Shown here in pieces: positions 31,838 to 42,290 of a stretch of 64,000 nucleotides of DNA. Source of the DNA: Pseudoips prasinana (taxonomy: Eukaryota > Arthropoda > Insecta > Lepidoptera > Nolidae); NCBI GenBank assembly GCA_951640165.1, contig OX621260.1, forward strand, positions 16,758,001-16,822,000, written 5' to 3'. Position 1 is the first letter of the stretch. Every line of letters begins with the position of its first letter. The notes beneath the pieces were generated by a model that saw only the letters and a program-made list of their open reading frames with translations, did not search any database and was not told where the DNA came from. A program made the position numbers and the translations under genes.

Positions 31838-31969
31838 GTTATGGCATGGGCAATGCCTACGCATGTCACAAAGTGTCTGCGGGTGGGTATGTCGGACTCG
31901 CACCGACTAAACCTAACCTGCCGTGGACTTCTCTTGGCGCCTGATGGGGGGAACCCCGAGAACGCCCTT

Positions 31970-32278
31970 TGACGCCCCAGATAATTAGGCCCTGGATTCA
32001 AATCCCGGGTCGAATCAAAGATTTCGGGATTAAATCTGTAAGAAAAAATTCTCAGTGTCAGCCCGAAGTCTGTGAGTTGGCGGTATCATACCCCCGTGCC
32101 TCGGAGATCATGTAAAGCTGACGGTCTTGTACCTAACCCCTTCCCATCGGATCATGAGAATAATGGAATAGAAAGTGCCCCTGTATTTGCGCACACACTT
32201 GTACACTATAATATATCCTGCGCAGCTGGCTAGTCTCCATTGAGCTTGGCCGCGGTGGCCGAAATTCAACCAGGAGGA
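31970..32278 (+). repeat. SINE-B, plus strand
   Basis: GGATTCAAATCCCGGGTCG is the B-box region; TTGGCGGTATCATACCCCC and GGCCGCGGTGGCCGAAATTC are the body and end shared with the other SINE-B copies. Confidence 0.75.
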
Positions 32279-32280
32279 CG

Positions 32281-32545
32281 TTATCATCGTAGCCTAGTTG
32301 GTAGTGCTCCTGCCTACGAAGCTGGTGGTCCTGGGTTCGAATCCCGGTAAGTGAAAATATTTGTGTGATGAGCACGAATATTTGTTTCTGAGTCATGGAT
32401 GTTTTCTATGTATTTAAGTATATATACATATATATCTATATAAGTATGTATATCGTCGCCTGGTACCCATAGTACAAGATTTGCTCAGTTTGAGGCTAGG
32501 ATGATCTGTGGCATTGTCCCTAGATATTATATTATTATTATAATG
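32281..32545 (+). repeat. SINE-A, near full length
   Basis: The same head, core and tail as 27916-28172, directly abutting the SINE-B end at about 32278. It ends in an (ATT)n stretch. Confidence 0.8.
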
Positions 32546-32554
32546 ATATAGGAA

Positions 32555-32815
32555 AAATATATCCTGGGTCATTATTTACACACGGCCATCTCATCCCAAA
32601 CTAAACAGAGCTTGTACTATGGAAACCAGATAACTGATATAATATCTTCATATACTACTTTTAATTTATAAATACATACTTAATGTAACACCCAAACTCA
32701 GGACAAGCAGACATGTTCATGCACACAAATATCTGTCCTGGGTGGGAATAGAACCCACGACCTGCAGCGTGAAAAGCAAGCATTTACCAACCACATTCAT
32801 CTTTCAAAGATGTCT
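32555..32815 (-). repeat. SINE-C, minus strand
   Basis: Complement of 53866-54120: GGCCATCTCATCCCAAACTAA, then CAGGACAAGCAGACATGTTC, then the B-box complement GGGAATAGAACCCACGACC. Confidence 0.75.
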
Positions 32816-32934
32816 GAAACTTGTTTTCAGTTAAGGTCGTTTAAAATAGTAGAAGGGAATTAAAATTATAAAAACTATGATTTAAAAATGATCAAACCAA
32901 TTATTGATAATCATAATCTTTATTGACTTAGATT

Positions 32935-33160
32935 ATATATATATATATATATATATATGAGGGTGACAAACGAGCCAGTGGGTCACCTGATGGTAAGTGA
33001 TCACCGCTGCCCATGGACACTCGCAACACCAGAGGAGTCGTTAGTGCGTTGTCGGCCTTTAAGAGTCAGCAAACAAGTTTTTCTGACACTTACCCCTACC
33101 CCGATGAGCTCTGGCGACCTTACTCACACGGAGAAACACAACATTAAGTTATTTATGTTA
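32935..33160 (+). repeat. (TA)n microsatellite and repeat H
   Basis: A TA run at 32935-32957 precedes GTGACAAACGAGCCAGTGGGTCACC and the rest of repeat H, including the CACACGGAGAAACACAAC end seen at 9090. Confidence 0.7.
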
Positions 33161-33361
33161 TTATTAAAGAATATCTAGATATATGGTATAGTTTAGTTGA
33201 AGTCCCTGGATTCCGCGCGAGGTAATTAAACCTTTGTTACAGAACACAGTATCCTCCCCGCGTTTAGTTGCATACAATAATTTATACAACAAAGTAAAAT
33301 TAATTAAATTAAAAATAAAATTTCAAAAATCCATATAAAATTAAGTCAAATCAAATCAAAT
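33161..33361. other. no feature recognised
   Basis: AT-rich spacer. Confidence 0.4.
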
Positions 33362-33575
33362 TTGAGTGCATATGTGGCGCGGTGGCTAAGACAGTCGCCT
33401 CGCCGCTTCGTGTCCCGGGTTCTATTCCCGCGCCGGACAACCATTTATGTGACCCATAAATAGTTGTTCTGAGTCTGGATGGAATTGATCTACGTCTATT
33501 ATATGTTTGTAAAGTACCTCGCTACACAGGGATTAGATTGCCTAATACGGGCGTAATAGGGCGTAGTCTTTAAAA
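33362..33575 (+). repeat. tRNA-derived SINE, distinct head
   Basis: GTGGCGCGGTGGCTAAGACAG and CCGGGTTCTATTCCCGCGCC form a tRNA-like head with A- and B-box resemblance. The body has TGTTCTGAGTCTGGATG, related to the core shared by the other SINE families, and ends in an A-rich tail. The acceptor stem is not convincing for a true tRNA. Confidence 0.65.
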
Positions 33576-33873
33576 AAATAAAACAATTTAAATGTAAAAT
33601 ATTAGTAAATTGTGGTATTGATTTCCATTAATGTCCTGTCCATATTTTACCGTATTGGTGTGACAATATTGCTTGGGTACACATTTAACCAATAGTCACT
33701 AAAGTAAGTTTTTTTTTGACGGTCACCGTAGCCTAGTTGGTAGTGCTCCTGCCTACGAAGCCGGTGGTCCTGGGTTCGAATCCCGGTAAGTGCAAATATT
33801 TGTGTGATAAGCACGAATATTTGTTTCTGAGTCATGGATGTTTTCTATGTATATAAGTATTTATCTATCTATA

Positions 33874-34355
33874 CAATGTGGATCTGGAACTACGACATTA
33901 AATTAAAACGAGCACAGTACTAGTCCATCAAAACATTTTAAGACACGAAGATTAGTAGTTAATGGAAAATTTAAAAATTGCAATTTTCAAACAAAATAAA
34001 TAGCAGAATCAACTGCATAAAAACTAAACACGCTTTATCTACGAAAAGTCACTGACTTAGTTCGCGGCGTGGTGCGGCGTGCAGCGGGCGGCGGCCGTTT
34101 ACCTACTATTACGGTCATGTTGAAAATTATGAAAATGAAAAATAATTTCCTGTGGCTAAAGTATTCATTGGATTTGATTGATTTTTTGTATACGGGTAAA
34201 GACATGCTCTTTACCCGTATACAAAAAATCAATCAAATCCAATGAATACTTTAGCCACAGGAAATTATTTTTCATTTTCATAATTTTCAACATGACCGTA
34301 GTTAGAGTATTCTTTACGTAGTTTAGAGGAATGTCAATCGTCCTGCTCCACATTG
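33874..34355. mobile_element. TA-inserting non-autonomous DNA transposon containing a long hairpin
   Basis: The 482-bp insert has imperfect inverted ends CAATGTGGATC and the complement of CAATGTGGAGC, about 26 bp long. It is flanked by TA at 33872-33873 and 34356-34357. A GC-rich block lies at 34070-34100. The right half is dominated by a perfect hairpin. TA duplication points to Tc1/mariner-type mobilisation. Confidence 0.85.
34111..34299. repeat. perfect 92-bp inverted repeat with 5-nt loop
   Basis: 34111-34202 and 34208-34299 are exact reverse complements, with CATGC between. I compared both arms base by base and found no mismatch. A transcript would form a fully paired hairpin. Confidence 0.95.
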
Positions 34356-34465
34356 TATAAGTATGTATATCGTCGCCTGGTACTCATAGTACAAGCTTTG
34401 CTTAGTTTGGGGCTAGGATGATCTGTGTGACATTGTCCCGAGATATAATTATATTATTATTATTT

Positions 34466-34705
34466 TATTCTCATAAATATCGCAATTATACAACTTAATA
34501 AAACGTTATATAATGTTTCACAATATCGCTCTAGAATTGTACCATATAATTATGTTAATATCTTCATAATGGTATGTCATTAGTTTAGTGATAAGTCGAA
34601 TAGGGTTACCTTTATTATTTAAAGTAGTGCAATAGGTAAGATAAGGTGTAATTAAGGTGCTTAACTAAGTTAAAACCTATTAGTATATCTAATGCATTTT
34701 GTAGT
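34466..34705. other. no feature recognised
   Basis: AT-rich spacer with no match. Confidence 0.4.
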
Positions 34706-34707
34706 TA

Positions 34708-34845
34708 CGGACACCAGCTGCACATCAAGCTACCACAATCTGTCAAATTTCCTCAATTGAAAGTGAACCTTATAATTTTGTGATAAAGTTGAAAATCTAA
34801 AAGGGAATTTTGACAGATTGGGGTAGCTGGATGTGCTGGCGTCTG
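34708..34845. mobile_element. P1 MITE, copy 3
   Basis: 138 bp, palindromic, TA on both sides (34706-34707, 34846-34847). The left end is diverged (CGGACACCAGC) and the right end is canonical. Two short direct repeats of GGGCATCTTTAGTGCATG follow at 34851-34906. Confidence 0.75.
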
Positions 34846-34906
34846 TACATGGGCATCTTTAGTGCATGGGCATGCTACTTTAATGGGCATCTTTAGTGCA
34901 TGGGCA

Positions 34907-35169
34907 TGATAATTTATGAGATCCCGGTACACTGGTTTACAGACAATCCACTTTCTTACGAAATAGAACACCCGTTGCCACGCTAGGATATTTATGGCGT
35001 AGCAATGAAATAAAATAATGAAATTTATTCAGCACTTGGGTATTAACTTACACTTGTACTTGTAAACTCACAACGCAGCACATAAACATAGTCAAATCCA
35101 GTAATAAAGTAAAAAAGAAATTGAATTACCTAGTCAGTTAGTGCGGTATGTGTTCTTATGGTGGTAGCA
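34907..35169. other. no feature recognised
   Basis: AT-rich; includes AATGAAATAAAATAATGAAATTTATTCAGC, possibly a LINE tail, but no partner was found. Confidence 0.35.
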
Positions 35170-35510
35170 TTAAAGCGCGACCGTCGTTATTAACAGAAGG
35201 TCCGTCATAATAATAATACCTTAATATAGACAGAGCCATTGACAATATGTAGTAAAAATATTAGACTTAAACTAGATAATTAAACATAATCTCTTGACAA
35301 TAACTTGATACGAGCTAGCTAAATATCAATGCTATAATAAAATTAATTTTATAAATGTTTTCATACAATGTGTACCTAAATATCTATGTTACTAGAAATA
35401 ATAATGTATACAACTATATTACTACAAACATGTTCTGACTATTTACAAGCGCTTTCTTAAAGTCTACGTGAATAAAAACCTTTTTTATTTTATTTTATTT
35501 TATTCTTATT
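35170..35510 (+). repeat. repeat K: LINE-like 3' end with (ATTTT)n tail
   Basis: AAAGCGCGACCGTCGTTATTAAC through TTTACAAGCGC and GTCTACGTGAAT, ending in TTTTATTTTATTTTA. Homologues are at 59041-59500 and, inverted and nested in LINE A, at 45437-45887. The tail implies a LINE-mobilised unit. Confidence 0.7.
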
Positions 35511-35514
35511 CTTC

Positions 35515-36037
35515 TGGTGGCGGCTATTTCCAGTCCCCGGAGGTCCTGGTAACACTGCGTCCAGTGATGAACTATTGTGCTCGCCGCTCCAACTAAACTT
35601 CCCTGTCTAACCCTGCAACATAGATAAATTGCAGAATATTTTTGGCAGGAGTATCGATAACATCGTCCTGGTGCAAGAAGTGTTGGCCCAGGACGGTGTT
35701 ACGTTTATGCATCAGTGGCTCACAGTAACAGAGCAGGTGTAGAGGTGTTTCGTCTGCGTTATTTCAGAATCTACACACTCTACAGTCTCCGATGCCCACC
35801 GTGGACAGGTGTTTCCTGAGACGGCAATGTCCCGTTAACACCCTAGTTATGATGCATAAATTCCACCTATTAAGCGCGAGGGCTTTGTTTGCAGTTTTGC
35901 GGTCGTACCCCTTGATAGCTTTTTTGTAGTGAGTTAAGCCTGGAAGTTTGTGCCAGCGTTTAATAGCTTCCTGTTGGCAATGGTTCCTTAGGGTGAGTTG
36001 GACTGTGCTTTTTGGTATTGCGGTATGTGTTATCACA
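35515..36037 (-). pseudogene. LINE ORF2 C-terminus (after RNase H) with Cys/His motif
   Basis: The minus-strand frame contains WNLCIITRVLTGHCRLRKHLS, GDCRVCRF, a TGA, then NNADETPLHLLCYCEPL. TGH..L..HL followed by C..C....ETxxHLLC.C is the typical tail downstream of RNase H in I-type insect LINEs. The TGA replaces what should be the second Cys of the finger (35760 region). The frame otherwise continues to a stop near 35600. The upstream domains are missing. It abuts the tail of repeat K head to tail at about 35510. Confidence 0.7.
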
Positions 36038-36425
36038 TATAGGTATTTGAATTTTATAGCATTATTCGCAATGCAAAGCGTTTATCTAATCTCAAAAATG
36101 GGAAATCATAAATTTGATCGTCCGGCGGGTCTCGAACCAGCACCATCTACCAATCCGGGGTAGGCGCTCTGCGTTAAGCTACGAACGGTAGACGCTGGCA
36201 GATCAAATTTAGGATTCCCTTGCTAACACCCTTCCGGAGGATGTAGGTATTATCTATCGCTTTGTTTTCTAGAAACATGGCCGACTGATATGTTCACAGT
36301 TGCATGTGAAAGATCATATCATACTGATAATACCTTCCAAATTATTAAATTGGAATTTTATAGCATTATTCGCAATGCAAAGCGTTTATCTAATCTCAAA
36401 AATGGGAAATCATTAATTTGATATT
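36038..36425 (-). repeat. tRNA-derived SINE-D, one full and one partial copy
   Basis: 36038-36190 is the complement of head plus body: B-box complement GGTCTCGAACC, then CGCTCTGCGTTAAGCTACG for the A-box region. 36350-36425 repeats only the body (AATGCAAAGCGTTTATC...). The head resembles a tRNA but has no convincing acceptor stem, and its duplication with a body elsewhere favours a SINE. Confidence 0.65.
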
Positions 36426-36585
36426 TTTATAAATCGATAATAGGTATTTTTTATAAATCCTTAAATAAATAACAACAACAAATCACTAAGCTATTATTTT
36501 TAAATATAGTACTATTGTATTAAAAGCAGCAGTTCGACCAGTTACCACAAGCAGCACCCGTTCACGAGTATGCCGTGTGCGCCAG

Positions 36586-37095
36586 TACTTTTTAGGGTTC
36601 CGTACCCGAAGGGTGAAACGGGACTCTATTACTAAGACTTCGCTGTCTGTCTGTCCGTCTGTCACCAGGCTGTATCTCATGAACCATGATAGTTAGACAG
36701 TTGAAATTTTCACAGTTGATGTATTTCTGTTGCCGCTACAACAATAAATACTAAAAAACAAAACAAAAAAATATTTAAAGGGAGCTCCCATACAACTTGA
36801 ATTTTTTGCTCGCTTTTATAGATAACTAGCTGTGCCCCACGGTTTTACCCGCGTTAAACTTTATAAAATATATAAGGTAACACATATATAATATGTGTTA
36901 TCCTAAATATAAAAATTAGCCTATGTTCTTTCTCAGGGTCTAGACCATCTGTATACCAAATTTCATTCAAATCCGTTCAGTAGTTTTGGCGTGAAAGAGT
37001 AACAGACAGACAGACAGACAGAGTTACTTTCGCATTTATAATATTAGTTAGGATGGCGCGGAACCCTTCGTGAGCGAGTCAGACTCGCACTTTTT
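36586..37095 (-). repeat. repeat E, minus strand, split by a Helitron
   Basis: 36586-36825 and 37054-37095 together are the complement of 53195-53641. The Helitron at 36826-37053 sits between. Confidence 0.7.
36826..37053 (-). mobile_element. non-autonomous Helitron nested in repeat E
   Basis: On the minus strand it starts TCCTAACTAATATTATAAAT after A and ends GGGGCACAGCTAG before T. A (CAGA)n microsatellite lies inside at about 37001-37022. No duplication, as expected. Confidence 0.75.
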
Positions 37096-37327
37096 TTAAC
37101 ACGTGTCTATGTCTTTTGGCGGTATCGTATAGAAGGACCGATTTATTCGTCATATTATCGTGTCGTTCGTTGAAATCTTTGCTAGGTATACCAATAAACT
37201 TTATATCACTCGATTGAAGACTGTGAACACGCATTTTATGACAAAATGCTGTTACGTTTCATTTCTACGTTCGCGGAATGACGCAGACTTGATGGTGTCA
37301 TTGAATCTGTGATTATATTTAATAATA
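37096..37327. other. no feature recognised
   Basis: Nothing supported. Confidence 0.4.
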
Positions 37328-37441
37328 CTAGCTATGCCCCGCGGTTTCACCCGACTTAAAGTAGTTTTGGCGTAAAAGAGTAACAATAATACATCCATAC
37401 ATCTATACTCACAAACTTTCGCATTTATCATAATAGTAGGA
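37328..37441 (-). mobile_element. short Helitron, minus strand
   Basis: 114 bp with the same TC...CTAG ends as 29015-29203 but an internal deletion. 37550-37660 contains another fragment of the same middle region (AAAGTTTCATTAAAATCC). Confidence 0.65.
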
Positions 37442-37678
37442 TGTGTACCTCTAGCGGTTTTGGCAGTGCACGCCGGAATAGCTCACAGATGATAGATTTT
37501 TGCCTACTTCTTGACACTTTTCGTAATATTTTGGACAATTCACACAATATCTTTATAAATTGTAGCCTATGTGTTATTCTGATGTAAAAGCTATATTATT
37601 GTAAAGTTTCATTAAAATCCATTCAGTAGTTTTTACGTGATAGAGTAACAAACCTTCCATCCAGCACCGATCGACGAT

Positions 37679-37935
37679 CACTCACCGTAGCCTAGTTCGT
37701 TGTGCTCCTGCCTACGAAGCTGGTGGTCTGGTTCGAATCCCGGTAAGTGCAAATATTTGTGTGATGAGCACGAATATTTGTTTCTGAGTCATGGATGTTT
37801 TCTATGTATATAAGTATTTATCTATCTATATAAGTATCTATATCGTCGCTTGGTATCCATAGTACAAGCTTTGCTTAGATTGGGGCTAGGATGATCTGTG
37901 TGACATTGTCCCTAGATATTATTACTAAATATTAT
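37679..37935 (+). repeat. SINE-A, near full length
   Basis: Head GTAGCCTAGTTCGTTGTGC, with a few changes in the A box and one base lost before the B box (GGTGGTCTGGTTCG). The core and tail are intact. Confidence 0.8.
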
Positions 37936-38204
37936 TATTCAAAAAGAAGATTGACCAAAGAAGTATACCTGGCCTGTGTGAGTGGGACAACCGGAAGGGG
38001 AAGACCACGTCGAACATTCTCTGACCAAATTGGAGACGTTCTCAAGAAAGGGCAGGTCAGAAGTACCCTAAACCGGCGAGCATGTATGAAGAATATAATG
38101 ACAGTAATCCAGGCAAAAGAAGTATGCAAAGATCGTGACAAATGGAAATCCGTTGTCTCTGCCTACCCCTCTGGGAAACAGGCGTAAGTCTATGTATGTA
38201 TAAC
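37936..38204 (+). pseudogene. RTE-type LINE C-terminus, second copy
   Basis: The frame [14 protein letters not shown]...[21 protein letters not shown]...[23 protein letters not shown] runs unbroken to the stop near 38187 and is followed by TATGTATG. It is the better preserved version of 29320-29602 but lacks everything upstream, including the catalytic domain. Confidence 0.75.
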
Positions 38205-41035
38205 AATACAATACAAATATAGTTTATTTTTCTCCACAGACATTTTCTTACATGTAAAGTACAATTAGGTGATGTAGACACAAATACAATGTTGTGGAGA
38301 CTGGAGCCAGTACTAGGTAAAACCTGTGTTACAAGTCTCCAGGCCTCCATCTCGGACAGGTGACAGTAGTTTGTTTAAGGACAGTTATTATTACTTAATA
38401 TAATTGTGCACAAAATAAACAATATTTTAAAATTAAAATAAACAATGCTTAAAATTAATAAACTTTAAAGCTATATGACCAGCCAGTATTGGGTGTTTGT
38501 GTGTGTGTTTGTTGTGTATATTTGGATTAGTGGGTGTTGAAGAGAAGGAACATCTAGGTGACGATATGAATAAGTTCTTCTGTAGCTTCATAGTCCAAAG
38601 TTTTCAACCAATAGTTGACTCTTTGTTTACATTGGAATTTTGTTAGGGGATAAATTTTTAAAGTTTTATTGGCCTTGTTATAAAGATATCCACCTAGAAA
38701 ATAGAAGAACCGTTGAGCAAAGTTTGTGTTAACTGCTTGGGGTGAGCATACTGCATGTTTGCGTCTTTTGTAACCAAATGATTCAGGATGGTATGATAGC
38801 TGCAGGTGCTTGCGGATAATAGAGTTGCTTATAAAAAGCTGTCGAACGGTCAATACATCGCACTGTTTGTACAGTTCTCTAGTTGGAAAACGGAAAGGGA
38901 GGTGACGACTGACTTTCAAAATGGCTCTTTGGGCTCTTTCCAACTTAAGTAGCATGGTTTTAGGAGCACCACCCCAACATGAAATACAGTAACTTATCAT
39001 TGATTGTACTAGTGCGAAGTATACCGTGTTGATAACCCTGATATCGGCAATATGTCGAAGGTTTTTGAAAATGTAGATCATTTTACGGATTCGTGTTGTT
39101 AGTGAATCGATATGTGGTTGAAAACTTAGTCTGTTGTCAATTTGTACACCTAAGTACTTTATTATTTCTGTTCTTGTTAAAGTTGGGCATGTGCAAGAAG
39201 TTTGGTTTGGATCAGGACAGTAGTGACATTTAATGTTTAAATCCGGAACTAGATCCACATTATGTTTAATTGAGAAGGGAATGTACATGGTTTTTTTCAC
39301 ATTAAGGGTAAGTTTGTTCGCTGATAACCATTCAGAAACCATGTCAAAGCCCTTCTGAGCACCTGAAAACACTTCCTCCCATGATTCCGCATGAAAAAGC
39401 AGTGCTGTGTCTTCCGCAAAAGAGACAATCCTACCTCTATGCAGTTCCAGACTGCAGAGACTATTTATGTAGATCAAAAAAAGTGTAGGACCACAGATAG
39501 AGCCTTGTGGAACGCCGTGAGTAATATCAAAATCATCACTGAGTCTCTCACCTATCCTAACTCTTTGGACACGGTTGTTAAGGTAGTCTGCCATCAACTT
39601 AAGCTGTAAGTCCCTCACACCTAGATTTTCTAACTTTTCTAGAAGTAAAGGAATGGAGACTGTCGAACGCTTTAGCCAGGTCTAGAAAGATCACCAAAAC
39701 TTTTTGTTTATTATCTAAATGCGTTGATATATAACTAACAAGATCGTGAACAGCGTCATTTGTCGAGACTCCTGATCGAAAGCCATATTGTGACGATAAG
39801 ATTAGTTTGTTGCGTTCCAGGTATGAAACAAGTCGTTTATTTAGAATTTTTTCTAGAATCTTCGATAGAGTTGGTAGTATGGATATAGGTCTATAGTTGT
39901 CGACACAGTCTCTGTTTCCCGCTTTGTGAATTGGATGGACTTCTGCGAGTTTAAAGGCGTTAGGGAAGACACCTGTGGTGAATGCTAGGTTGCATATGTG
40001 AGTTAGTGCGGGGATTATGAACTCTCTGAATCGCTTTAGAAAAGCAGCAGGAATTTTGTCACGACCTATTGCACAGTTGTTCTTCAGGGAAAGTATGATA
40101 TTTTCTATTTCTAGGTTATCGGTTGGTAGCAAGACAAATGATTTGGAATAGGACTTTGGTTTATGAATAAGTGGAAATCTGTAATTGCAAGGTGGTATTC
40201 TCTCGGCAAGAGTTTTCCCCATATTAACAAAGAAGTTGTTTATATTGTTTAAGCTTCCAGAGGGGTTTATATCCGAGATTAGTTCGGTGGGAGGTTTTTG
40301 TGTTTTGTTGTGTTTGTCACTATTTTTATTGCTTCCCAACGTTTTTGTTACCTACCGAAGCTCCTTTTTTTATTTCAGACTTTTCGAATTCTCTTTTCAG
40401 TTTTTTCAAAAGGTTATTGCAATAATTTCTATATCTTTTATATGTTATTTTGAGAGTGTCATTGTTTGGGTCTTTTCATAGTTTTTGATGGAGTTTGTCG
40501 CGATTTCTCATACATTTTAGGAGTCCTTTCGTAATCCAGGACTTGCAAATTTTTTTCTTATTAGAGGTAGTAAAGACAGAAATATTATCATCGATTACTT
40601 TGTTAAGGGTAGATATCAAGTAGTTTGTGGCTATGTTTACGTCCAGGCTGTTATAAATTGGGGTTAAGTTTATGTTTCCGATGTCAAAATCTAAGTTATC
40701 ATTATTAATTTTATGTATATATTTCACAGAACTATTTTTAGGGCGGTAATTTAAGTCAAAAGTTAAGATAATACTATCATGGTCTGTTATAGATGTGCCT
40801 GACACGTAACAATGTGCCAGTTGTATGTTTTTTATAATAAAGTGATCCAGGCAAGTCCGGTTGTGGGTATGTATGTATGTATTATTATTCAGTCTTCTCT
40901 CTAGTAGAATGTGCTGTCTCGTATTCAAGATGGCCAATGACGGACGATCGACTTCTTTGAATCGAAATAATGTTACCTGTTTAAGGTCCGTAACAACGTC
41001 GAAGCAGAGTCGAGGAATCTTAACTCAAATAAATA
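38205..41035 (-). mobile_element. LINE C, CR1/Jockey-group, decayed, minus strand
   Basis: It runs from the endonuclease C-terminal part (about 41030) to a (ATTGT)n-like tail near 38205. ORF1 and the start of ORF2 are missing. The 3' UTR (38205-38553) is about 350 bp. The tail abuts the (TATG)n of an RTE fragment, so it inserted there. Confidence 0.8.
38554..40937 (-). pseudogene. LINE C ORF2: partial endonuclease and reverse transcriptase
   Basis: 40937-40476 has the end of the endonuclease: CLDHFIIKN and the SGTSITDHDSI block holding the catalytic His. 40339-39599 has the N-terminal fingers/palm with YRPISILPTLSKILEK, QYGFRSG and FLDLAKAFDS. 39618-38554 has GVPQGSICGP, the active-site block FAEDTALLF (39409-39420) and the C-terminal thumb with LERAQRAILKVS. 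Frames break near 40340-40480 and near 39630. The active site should read F/YADD, and the Glu in place of the first Asp is expected to abolish activity. No RNase H. Length without breaks is typical for CR1/Jockey ORF2. Confidence 0.85.
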
Positions 41036-41455
41036 ATATAATATAATATATAGGGGCAATGTCACACAGATCATCCTAGCCCCAAACTAAGCAAAGCTTG
41101 TACTATGGGTACCAGGCGACGATATACATACTTATATACATAGAAAACATCCATGACTCAGAAACAAATATTCGTGGACATCACACAAATATTTGCACTT
41201 ACCGGGATTCGAACCCAGGACCACCAGCTTCGTAGGCAGGAGCTCAAGTATAATACATAGTACAAGCTTTGCTTAGTTTGGGGCTAGGATGATCGGTGTG
41301 ACATTGTCCCTATATATTATTATACTTACAAACTTCCGCGTTTATAATATTAGAAGGATGTCTATGTTTAGTATCAAGTACAGCTGGATTCGCAGGTAAG
41401 CAGGACCTTTATCTGTAACCGCCTCTTCAACCACCCTCTCCAGTTCCATCATTTG
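40885..41455. repeat. segmental duplication, copy 1
   Basis: This 570-bp block (LINE C endonuclease piece, an inverted SINE-A, a plus-strand SINE-A tail, a Helitron end and a unique stretch to CCATCATTTGG) recurs in the same order at 42285-42880. Composite content makes independent insertion of each part implausible. Confidence 0.8.
41048..41325 (-). repeat. SINE-A inverted copy followed by a SINE-A tail in plus orientation
   Basis: 41048-41250 is the complement of core and head (ACCGGGATTCGAACCCAGG is the B box). 41253-41325 is a plus-strand tail (TACAAGCTTTGCTTAG...). The two are joined by a short CAAGTATAATACATAG linker. Confidence 0.75.
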
Positions 41456-42025
41456 GAAAAAAAAAGAAAAGAAAATTTATTGCTAACATTGAAAGACACA
41501 CAAATACATATACGTCTAGTCAATATAAAAAAAAATATAGTTAATATTCAAGTGGGTGCATGTGTCTGTCAACTGCAGCAAATAGGTATCCAGTTCAGCA
41601 TTAGCCAACCCAGGGGCGTGGCACTGATTTTCAACTGGACCCTCTTATGTCTAAGACATAGACATAGATCATTTTATTGCCAGAAACTGTGTACAGAAGA
41701 TGTTATAAAAATTTGATTGAACAACAGTTACCCATATCGGGCATGCAAAATAAAATAGAATAATTGTATTATATATATGGCCTTTGCGTCTGTTACAGAC
41801 GATTTACGGCGCACATATCGTTATATATTGATAAATATGATACATACATAAATATATACTTATAAAGGATATGAATAATAAAGGGAATAATACGAAAACT
41901 AATAATAATGAAATATCTACAACTATATGTGTTTGTAAAATAAAATAATAATATCTGAAGCACTAAATCACATACATATATATTTTGATTGAATATAATA
42001 AAATATCATCGTACCAACTAGGCGA
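41456..42025. other. no gene recognised; possible inverted LINE 3' end at its start
   Basis: 41456-41480 is A-rich (AAAAAGAAAAGAAAATTTATTGC) and looks like the complement of a LINE/SINE tail. 41480-41770 has no match. The rest is AT-rich with a (TATA)n stretch. Confidence 0.35.
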
Positions 42026-42290
42026 CGGTCACCGTAGCCTAGTTGGTAGTGCTCCTGCCTAGGAAGCTGGTGGTCCTGGGTTCGAATACCGGTAAGTGCA
42101 AATATTTGTGTGATGAGCACGAATAGTTGTTTCTGAGTCATGGATGTTTTCTATGTATATAAGTATTTATCTATCAATATAAGTATGTATGTCGTCGCCT
42201 GGTACCCATAGTACAAGCTTTGCTTAGTTTGGGGCTAGGATGATCTGTGTGACATTGTCCCTAGATATTATTACTAGATATTATTATTCA
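42026..42290 (+). repeat. SINE-A, full length
   Basis: Head GACGGTCACCGTAGCCTAG, B box GGTTCGAATACC (one change), core and tail as in 27916-28172. Its tail joins directly to segmental duplication copy 2. Confidence 0.8.

Larger units (their letters stand above)
33720..34465 (+). repeat. SINE-A split by a TA-inserting element
   Basis: 33720-33873 is the head and core, and 34356-34465 the tail. Removing 33874-34355 plus one TA restores the uninterrupted arrangement of the other SINE-A copies (CTATCTATATAAGTATG). Confidence 0.85.

Noticed and set aside
31753..32396. Short frames over SINE-B and SINE-A as genes
   Set aside because: The frames are not conserved between copies of these non-coding repeats.
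32935..32957. TA run as a regulatory element or origin
   Set aside because: It is a simple microsatellite beside a dispersed repeat.
34035..34353. Minus-strand frames across the 92-bp hairpin as a protein
   Set aside because: The two frames are the same sequence read through each arm of a perfect palindrome, with no supporting motif.
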